A stretch of 39,302 nt of DNA from assembly GCA_937967625.1 (NCBI GenBank), contig CALCJP010000126.1, positions 1-39,302 on the forward strand, written 5' to 3'. Source of the DNA: an uncultured Saprospiraceae bacterium (GTDB lineage: Bacteria; Bacteroidota; Bacteroidia; Chitinophagales; Saprospiraceae). The number at the start of each line of letters is the position of its first letter. The stretch's first letter is position 1. Both the position numbers and the translations under genes were made by a program. The notes beneath the pieces are model-generated. The model saw only the letters and a list, made by a program, of their open reading frames with translations. It ran no database searches and was not told the origin of the DNA. This document shows, in pieces, positions 27,292 through 33,619 of the stretch.

Positions 27292-27963
27292 TCATAAGTA
27301 TTCCTTCAATACTCGCCAGACATTCTCCCTCACAATTTTCTGTCCCTCTGCATTGGGATGAATACCATCTTGCAAATTCAATTCAGGAATACCGCCTACT
27401 TTATCCAAAAAGAAAGGAATCAAAGCTGCACCAAATTCTTTAGCCAATCTGGGATAAATCCCTCCAAACTCTCTGGAGTAATCAGCCCCCATATTAGGCG
27501 GAGCGAGCATACCTGCCACGATGATTTTAATATCTGGATTTTTGGCTTTTACTTTTTTCAAAATACCATTTAGATTCGCCTCAGTCGTATTGATGTCGAT
27601 GCCTCGCAGCATATCATTTCCGCCCAATTCTAAAACAAAAATGTCGATGTCTTGCTTTAAAATCCAATCAACGCGGTTGAGTCCGCCGGCAGTGGTTTCG
27701 CCGCTTAGACCAGCATTGACTACTGTATATTCCATGCCCAACGAATCTATTCGATCTTGAACCAGAGAAGGAAAAGATTGATCTTCTTCTAAACCATAAC
27801 CCGCCGTCAAACTGTTGCCAAAGAAGAGCACGGTTTTTTGTTTTTTCCTCGGAGTGGTTTCCGCCGTAGGCGTTTCGGTTGCAACTTGTTCGGGTTTTTG
27901 TGGTTCATTATTGCACGAAAGTGCGAAAAGAAAAATAACGAAGACAGTGATGTATTTTTGCAT
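27292..27963 (-). CDS. Arylesterase / TesA-like SGNH hydrolase lipoprotein
   Basis: FGNSLTAGYGLEEDQSFPSLVQ...NAGLSGETTAGGLNRVDWILKQDIDIFVLELGGNDMLRGI...DGIHPNAEGQ. Confidence 0.92.
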   Translation of the reverse strand: MQKYITVFVIFLFALSCNNEPQKPEQVATETPTAETTPRKKQKTVLFFGNSLTAGYGLEEDQSFPSLVQDRIDSLGMEYTVVNAGLSGETTAGGLNRVDWILKQDIDIFVLELGGNDMLRGIDINTTEANLNGILKKVKAKNPDIKIIVAGMLAPPNMGADYSREFGGIYPRLAKEFGAALIPFFLDKVGGIPELNLQDGIHPNAEGQKIVRENVWRVLKEYL

Positions 27964-28148
27964 GATGTTTTGTTTGTCTAATGAAGTATTTGATTGGTCG
28001 GAAATCCGATAGCTAAGATGAACAAATTAACTGATTTAGAGATTTTTAGTTTTTATTCGCTCCCGATTAAAATGCGGGACAAGTTTTCGCGAAATGAGTG
28101 TATTTCACGAAAGTGAAAAAATCAAGTTGAGCAATGGCTCTCTAAAAT

Positions 28149-28225
28149 AAGTCTGAAAGACTTAAATCAACAAGGTTGGGCAACGCCCAACTTAAAAAAT
28201 ACATAGTATTAAGCGCTGAAGGCGC
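28149..28225. repeat. Cluster of short hairpins upstream of ybbA-like gene
   Basis: AAGTC-TGAAA-GACTT (about 28149-28163), GTTGGGC-AAC-GCCCAAC (28175-28191), GCGC-TGAAG-GCGC (28213-28225). Confidence 0.75.
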
Positions 28226-28241
28226 GAAACCACCTCGGAAT

Positions 28242-28937
28242 ATGAACGAAATATTAAAAGTCCAAAACCTCACCCGAACCTACCGCAGCGGCTCACGTGA
28301 ATTGACCGTTTTGCAAGACGTTACCTTTTCAGTGGAGCAGGGAGAAAGCCTCGCGATAGTCGGCTCCTCAGGAAGCGGCAAGACGACCCTTTTAGGTTTA
28401 TGCGCAGGTTTGGATAGACCTACTTCCGGCACCGTTTCCCTTTACGGGAAAACCCTAAACAACCTCACCGAAGACGAACGTGCCGCCCTCCGCAACGAGC
28501 ATGTAGGTTTCATTTTCCAAAATTTCCAGTTGATACCGACCCTAACTGCCCTCGAAAATGTCATGATCCCTCTCGAACTCAAAGGCAAATCAGGTGCTGC
28601 AGACGTCGCCAAAGATTTGCTCGAAAGAGTGGGTTTGGGCAAACGATTCGACCACTACCCAAGCCAACTTTCCGGTGGCGAACAACAGCGCGTCTCCCTC
28701 GCCCGTGCCTTTTCCAACGAGCCCAAACTCCTCTTCGCCGATGAGCCAACTGGCAACCTCGATGAAGAAACCAGCCAAAGCATCGAACAACTCATGTTCG
28801 ATCTCAACAAAGAAAAAGGAACCACCCTCATCATCGTCACTCATGACAATGACTTGGCGGCAAAAACAGGTCGCGTCATTCGCTTGAAAGGAGGACAGGT
28901 GGTTTTTGATGAGGTGCAAAGTAGCGTCCTAAAGTAG
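28242..28937 (+). CDS. ABC transporter ATP-binding protein (YbbA/LolD type)
   Basis: Walker A GSSGSGKTTL, signature LSGGEQQRVSLARAF, Walker B LLFADEPTGNLD. Confidence 0.92.
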   Translation: MNEILKVQNLTRTYRSGSRELTVLQDVTFSVEQGESLAIVGSSGSGKTTLLGLCAGLDRPTSGTVSLYGKTLNNLTEDERAALRNEHVGFIFQNFQLIPTLTALENVMIPLELKGKSGAADVAKDLLERVGLGKRFDHYPSQLSGGEQQRVSLARAFSNEPKLLFADEPTGNLDEETSQSIEQLMFDLNKEKGTTLIIVTHDNDLAAKTGRVIRLKGGQVVFDEVQSSVLK

Positions 28938-28992
28938 CGTCCAAATTTATTTGGGCGAAAGACAGCAATTAGTTCGAATAGTTGCGAAAAAA

Positions 28993-29145
28993 GGCGCAGC
29001 GCGCCGACCCCCTTGGTAGCTCTAAATCATAACGCGAAAAAAGAGGTGCGTAGCACCGAAGCCTTTAAATGGTTCCGGTGCTACGCACCTCTGTTTATGA
29101 TGACATGCCATGATTATTCTACCAAGAGTGCCGCTGCTATGCAGC
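28993..29145. repeat. Hairpin cluster with long 17-bp perfect inverted repeat
   Basis: GGCGC-AGC-GCGCC (28993-29005); AGAGGTGCGTAGCACCG (29042-29058) / CGGTGCTACGCACCTCT (29076-29092); GCTGC-TAT-GCAGC (29133-29145). Confidence 0.85.
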
Positions 29146-29183
29146 TAAATTACTCACAAATAAATTTGGGTTATACTAAAAAA

Positions 29184-29215
29184 TTGACTAAATTTGTCAA
29201 GAATTAATTTGTCAA
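29184..29215. promoter_or_regulatory. Candidate operator for HTH-Fic gene
   Basis: TTGAC-taaattt-GTCAA plus a third GTCAA 15 nt on, just upstream of the Fic ATG. Confidence 0.4.
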
Positions 29216-29226
29216 ATTTTTAAATC

Positions 29227-30291
29227 ATGAAAACTTTCGCTAACATCCTCAAGCAAAACCGCGAGTTGAATAACTGGAAACTCAAAGAAGTCGCGGCATT
29301 TGTCAAAATCGACCAAGCCTTAGTCAGCAAATTCGAAAAAGGGTCGCGTATGCCTACCGAGGCACAAGTCGCGGCTTTCGCCGAATTGTACAACCAGCCC
29401 GATTTGAGAAAATACTGGTTGGCTGAGAAAGTCCTCAATTTGCTTGCCTATGAGGTCGATCCACTTGCCGTCATGGAAGTAGCAGAGTCTCGCGTCGAGT
29501 ACTTGCGCAGCAATCGCTCATTGGAAGTGCCTGCCCTGAGTGATTCAATCATGGAAAAATTGGCGCGTTTGGATCAACTCAAAGCAGAGTGGCAAAAGAA
29601 CAAACCACTCAACAAAACGCAGTTGTCCAAAATGGCGGAGTTTTTCAAAATTGAGTACACCTATGAGTCCAACCGCATCGAGGGCAACACCCTCTCGCTG
29701 CAAGAAACCGGACTCGTAGTCAATGAAGGACTCACCATCAGCGGCAAAACCATGGTCGAACATCTCGAAGCCATCAACCATGCGCAAGCAGTGGATTTCG
29801 TGGCGGAGTTGGTGCGTGGGTCAGTGGACTTTTCCAAACGCAACTTGCTGCAATTGCATGGCTTGATTTTGAGTGGCATTGATCGCGAGAATGCAGGTCG
29901 CTATCGCTCCGTGCCAGTGCGAATCAGTGGTAGCAAACACGAGCCACCACAGCCGTTTTTGTTAGACAAATTGATGGAAGATTACTTCCTTCATTTCGCA
30001 CAGCAAAAGCAGGCAATGCACCCAGTCATTTTGGCGGCAGATATGCATGAGCGTTTGGTGAGCGTCCACCCATTCATTGATGGCAATGGGCGCACCAGTC
30101 GTCTGGTGATGAATCTGATATTGCTACGCCACGGCTTCACTATCGCCAACTTAAAAGGTGATGTGGAGTCGCGCCTCCGTTACTACCGCGCCCTCGAAGC
30201 GGTGCAGGTAGATAATGAGCCAGAGCACTTTTACCACTTGGTTTGTGATGCGGTGGAGGAGTCTTTGAAAGCGCACTTGGCGTTGGTGTGA
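29227..30291 (+). CDS. Fic family protein with N-terminal XRE-type HTH
   Basis: N-terminal HTH (LKEVAAFVKIDQALVSKFEKGSRMPTEAQVAAFA); Fic motif HPFIDGNGRTSR; inhibitory-helix-like SNRIEGNTL. Confidence 0.93.
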   Translation: MKTFANILKQNRELNNWKLKEVAAFVKIDQALVSKFEKGSRMPTEAQVAAFAELYNQPDLRKYWLAEKVLNLLAYEVDPLAVMEVAESRVEYLRSNRSLEVPALSDSIMEKLARLDQLKAEWQKNKPLNKTQLSKMAEFFKIEYTYESNRIEGNTLSLQETGLVVNEGLTISGKTMVEHLEAINHAQAVDFVAELVRGSVDFSKRNLLQLHGLILSGIDRENAGRYRSVPVRISGSKHEPPQPFLLDKLMEDYFLHFAQQKQAMHPVILAADMHERLVSVHPFIDGNGRTSRLVMNLILLRHGFTIANLKGDVESRLRYYRALEAVQVDNEPEHFYHLVCDAVEESLKAHLALV

Positions 30292-30321
30292 TATTTCCCG
30301 CGAGGGGCTTAAAAAGGGCGG

Positions 30322-30369
30322 CTTTCTGCTTGGTGGGGAGTCGCTTTTTTGTTTGCCTTTCGGCAAATG
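30322..30369. repeat. Dispersed direct repeat, copy 1 (CTGCTTGGTGGGGAGTCGCTTTTTTG..TTTGCCTTTCGGCAAAT)
   Basis: Matches copies at 31324-31376 and partially 30659-30676. Confidence 0.8.
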
Positions 30370-30444
30370 GGCAAACCAAATCAATTCTAATTTCGTTATC
30401 CTAATCTGGAAATTAGACCATTTGCTCAGAAAATTCTGAATAGT

Positions 30445-30654
30445 ATGTCAACGATAACGATAGAAATCAAAAATCTGAAAGATAGAAACCTGCTCCTTAG
30501 CTTAGTGGAAAGACTAGGTCTGAAAGTGGTCAAAGAGGAGGTGAAGTCTGAATCTGATTTGGAGTATCACAAAAAGGTAATTAACGCAGGAGGTGCTATG
30601 TCGGAGGAAGAATTAGATCAACTTTTAAAATCTATTGAGGAAGGAAGGGAATAA
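30445..30654 (+). CDS. Small antitoxin-like protein (orphan)
   Basis: 69 aa MSTITIEIKNLKDRNLLLSLVERLGLKVVKEE...GGAMSEEELDQLLKSIEEGRE; no toxin ORF follows on the same strand. Confidence 0.5.
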   Translation: MSTITIEIKNLKDRNLLLSLVERLGLKVVKEEVKSESDLEYHKKVINAGGAMSEEELDQLLKSIEEGRE

Positions 30655-30674
30655 GGGTTGGGGAGTCGCTTTTT

Positions 30675-31007
30675 TTACGTAAGTAGGTCATTAAAAATCT
30701 TCGGATTTCTTGCCGAGTGAATCACACCAAAAATATGAATGGTATCTTTACTTTCGGTAAATCTATAAATAACCACGTACTTCTTTTTGTATAAAAAACA
30801 GCGACAATCAGCTTTTCGAAGTTTAGAAAATCTGCAGGGTGGAAAGCGTTCTGGATGTGGAATCAGGGACTGATCAACAAATGCGAAAAGCTCTTGAATA
30901 AATTGATTTCCAAAGGATGGTGAGTTGGTTTCCGCTAAATAACTCGCAATTTCATTTACAAGCCTTAGTGATTTACGAGTCCATACTACTCGGGTGTTTG
31001 TTGCCAA
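30675..31007 (-). CDS. RelE/ParE superfamily toxin
   Basis: VVWTRKSLRLVNEIASYLAET...FGNQFIQELFAFVDQSLIPHPERFPPCRFSKLRKADCRCFLYKKKYVVIYRFTE...HIFGVIHSARNP. Confidence 0.8.
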   Translation of the reverse strand: MATNTRVVWTRKSLRLVNEIASYLAETNSPSFGNQFIQELFAFVDQSLIPHPERFPPCRFSKLRKADCRCFLYKKKYVVIYRFTESKDTIHIFGVIHSARNPKIFNDLLT

Positions 31008-31231
31008 TTTGCTAAGATTTGTTTTGCCTCCTCGGTTGTGTAAACTCTCCCTTCTGCAATGTCTTTTTCAGCTTCTTCGATTAGGTTTTGAATGAATTTT
31101 ATAGTTTCCTTATCTTCTGAATCGGGGTTGTTGATATCGTAGGAAGAAATCAATCCAACCTCTTTCAGCCACTTGATGTGATTGAGCAACTTCCTAAGAT
31201 CGGTTTTATCAAAATTTAGTTTAATTGTCAT
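30986..31231 (-). CDS. Putative antitoxin partner of RelE/ParE toxin
   Basis: 81 aa from MTIKLNFDKTDLRKLLNH; overlaps the toxin start by 22 nt. Confidence 0.65.
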   Translation of the reverse strand: MTIKLNFDKTDLRKLLNHIKWLKEVGLISSYDINNPDSEDKETIKFIQNLIEEAEKDIAEGRVYTTEEAKQILANWQQTPE

Positions 31232-31323
31232 TTTACTGAATATTATGAACCTAAAATTATAAGAGAACTGCCTTAAAAACAAAAAAAAGATGGAAAAGAT
31301 TTTATTGCTTTTTACTTTAGGAA

Positions 31324-31376
31324 GCGACTTCCTGCTTGGTGGGGAGTCGCTTTTTTGTTTTTGCCTTTCGGCAAAT
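31324..31376. repeat. Dispersed direct repeat, copy 3
   Basis: cgacttcctgcttggtggggagtcgcttttttgtttttgcctttcggcaaat. Confidence 0.8.
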
Positions 31377-31387
31377 TGGGAACATTT

Positions 31388-32233
31388 CTATTCGTTATCG
31401 TTTAATCCTTCCATCATCGCCATAAATATTTTAACATTATCATCTAAATTTGTAGCAGGTAATAAAAGAGACATTTTTGGTGTTACTATTTCTTTCTTTA
31501 AAATTGAATTTAATCGCTCTCTCAAATGGTTATCTTTCCTTAAAATAATTCTTAACTCTCTTCCAATAAAATGAGCAGAAACAAGTTTGTCGAAATATAT
31601 TTCCTCATTTTGATATAGGTCAATTAACTCAGAAGAGGAATCTACAATTTCCTCAACGAATAGGTCATAAAAGTTAGAAAGAATATAATCGATGTCAATA
31701 ATATCCTTGCTTCTTTCCAATGAGCGATCATCAAATGCCAGCAACTTCAATAAGATAACACCTGACAATGAGCTAAACTTTATTTGCAAACCTTCTTCTG
31801 TCTCTACAGTTTTTACTTCTGGAAAGATTGCTTCAAAACCTGGCATATTCAGTTCGAAGGTCTGAATCTTTACAGTTCCGTCTTTGTCTGCGATTTCGCC
31901 GAAAGGTAAAAAATCTACTTCGTAGGTTTCTTTAAATAATAACCGATATGGTTCTGAAGGATGAGGCTGTAGGTCTTTGGTTTGAATTAATTTGGAGATT
32001 AGTTCCTCATATTCTTCGTGTGAGCCGACCATAACGGCTAGATCGATATCTTTAGTTTTTCGGGTAGGTGGTTCGTTATAGCCGGCAGCAAGAAGACCGA
32101 TGTCTCGTGCGAATGCTCCTACAATGAAATATTCTACTTTTTCCTTCTCGAAAATAGGTAAGACTGTTTTTAATATATCGATTACTAAATCGTCAGTTAC
32201 TTTATTCAAAAGTATTTTTGAGGTATTGCTCAT
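31388..32233 (-). CDS. AbiEii/AbiGii-like nucleotidyltransferase (putative type IV toxin)
   Basis: KEKVEYFIVGAFARDIGLLAAGYNEPPTRKTKDIDLAVMV nucleotidyltransferase core; overlaps the upstream gene by 32 nt. Confidence 0.75.
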   Translation of the reverse strand: MSNTSKILLNKVTDDLVIDILKTVLPIFEKEKVEYFIVGAFARDIGLLAAGYNEPPTRKTKDIDLAVMVGSHEEYEELISKLIQTKDLQPHPSEPYRLLFKETYEVDFLPFGEIADKDGTVKIQTFELNMPGFEAIFPEVKTVETEEGLQIKFSSLSGVILLKLLAFDDRSLERSKDIIDIDYILSNFYDLFVEEIVDSSSELIDLYQNEEIYFDKLVSAHFIGRELRIILRKDNHLRERLNSILKKEIVTPKMSLLLPATNLDDNVKIFMAMMEGLNDNE

Positions 32234-33239
32234 AGATTTTTTTTGCTATTTCTAAGTTTCGACTACTGTGGCTACCCGAAAGGTCGGCATAGGCAATTAA
32301 TGGATGGACTGCATCTGTATTGGTTAGTGATAATTTTTCTTTGTGCTGCTGAACAAACAGAACATTCCAAAAGGGTTTATAAGCTTCAATTAAACCATTT
32401 TTATTATCAGGAACAAATCGTGAATTTTTTATTAACATCGTTCTTTCGGCTGCTGTATAAATAGTCCAAGAATTTGGATATAAATTGTTTGTCAATATTT
32501 CACCTGCTGGTTCTCCTCCCCAATGAGTCAAATGAGGTAATTGCACAAGTTTCCATTCATCTTGTCTCATTGTAAATCTAAATTTACCCCGAAATAAATT
32601 AGGCTTTAATCGCTCGTTATAAGCTGTCACCCATCTATCAAGAAGTTCTTTTCTATTTTCCAGTAAAATGGTACTTTGATTTCTTTGAATAAGAAACTTT
32701 TTCTCCCTCAAGTCTTTTAAAATATCTCCTATCGAACCAACTGAAATATTTGCAATGTCTGCCAAAGCTCTATATGATGAATAAACTAAATATGGCTCTA
32801 ACATAAGAGCAAAGATTAGCTTGATTCCGTTTTTACTAAAGGCTTTGTTTTTTGATTTTGATAAAGTTGTTATTTGTTTTTTTCCGGAGATATGCCAAAA
32901 TAAACCACCTTCTGTCCTAATGAAGCAATTGCCCGCACTATCCAAATAATTTATACCTAAATCCTTCAAGACTTCTTTGCTTTTTATAGGAATTGTATGA
33001 GCGACTAAGAGTCCTTTTTCTTTTTGAAGCGATTCAAAGAGATGGACTAATTGTGATAACTGAACAGTGCGTTTGATTTCTACTTTGAAACTTTCCTTTA
33101 ATCGACCTGCCTGAATAGATACTAAAGCATCCCAGTTATACTCATTTTTTCGAGCCTCAGATTTAATGACTTTTGTTTTAGCCGTTGTAATCTTTTCAAG
33201 ATTTTCGAGCGCTGTATCCAAGATGTCTGATTCAGTCAT
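32202..33239 (-). CDS. AbiEi-like type IV antitoxin / transcriptional regulator
   Basis: Winged-helix-like LADIANISVGSIGDILKDLREKKFLI; WTIYTAAERTMLIKNSRFVPD; adjacent to the nucleotidyltransferase gene. Confidence 0.7.
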   Translation of the reverse strand: MTESDILDTALENLEKITTAKTKVIKSEARKNEYNWDALVSIQAGRLKESFKVEIKRTVQLSQLVHLFESLQKEKGLLVAHTIPIKSKEVLKDLGINYLDSAGNCFIRTEGGLFWHISGKKQITTLSKSKNKAFSKNGIKLIFALMLEPYLVYSSYRALADIANISVGSIGDILKDLREKKFLIQRNQSTILLENRKELLDRWVTAYNERLKPNLFRGKFRFTMRQDEWKLVQLPHLTHWGGEPAGEILTNNLYPNSWTIYTAAERTMLIKNSRFVPDNKNGLIEAYKPFWNVLFVQQHKEKLSLTNTDAVHPLIAYADLSGSHSSRNLEIAKKIYEQYLKNTFE

Positions 33240-33295
33240 ATTGTTCAGTTTTTTTAAATTTTATGAAAAATGAACACTCAAAAATAATGAACAAT
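33240..33295. promoter_or_regulatory. Candidate autoregulatory operator of AbiEi-like gene
   Basis: ATTGTTCA (33240-33247), TGAACA (33271-33276), TGAACAAT (33288-33295). Confidence 0.45.
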
Positions 33296-33467
33296 TTCCG
33301 AAAAATCAAATAACTCATGTTTTCACCTAATTTAAGTTTCTGTTAATCCTAAAAAATCATTCCTTTATCTATTTCCCTAAACAACCCACCCGATCAAACG
33401 TTCCTATTCCTTTACTTTGACCTTATTTAAACTTCGAGTTCAAGCTGCAAATCGAATCTTTATGAAC

Positions 33468-33529
33468 CTGACTTTGCCAAATTTTTTAGCCATAGCTTTG
33501 GCTATGCCGAAAAAATTTAGCTTTGTCAG
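33468..33529. repeat. Long imperfect palindrome upstream of FtsX-like permease
   Basis: CTGAC..AAATTTTTT..CATAGC-TTTG-GCTATG..AAAAAATTT..GTCAG. Confidence 0.75.
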
Positions 33530-33619
33530 AACCACAAATTTTCAATTTTCGCTTCTGAGCCTGAAATTCAAATAAGCTCTTACCCCACTTCCGTGGAATA
33601 GAAACAACACAAACAAAAA

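Noticed and set aside
28990-29160. Considered an insertion sequence remnant
   Set aside because: No transposase fragment readable in any frame; only inverted repeats, so reported as a repeat cluster.
30140-30384. Two overlapping minus-strand ORFs at the Fic 3' end
   Set aside because: Overlap the Fic CDS and repeat copy 1; Pro/Lys/Arg-rich translation without family signature.
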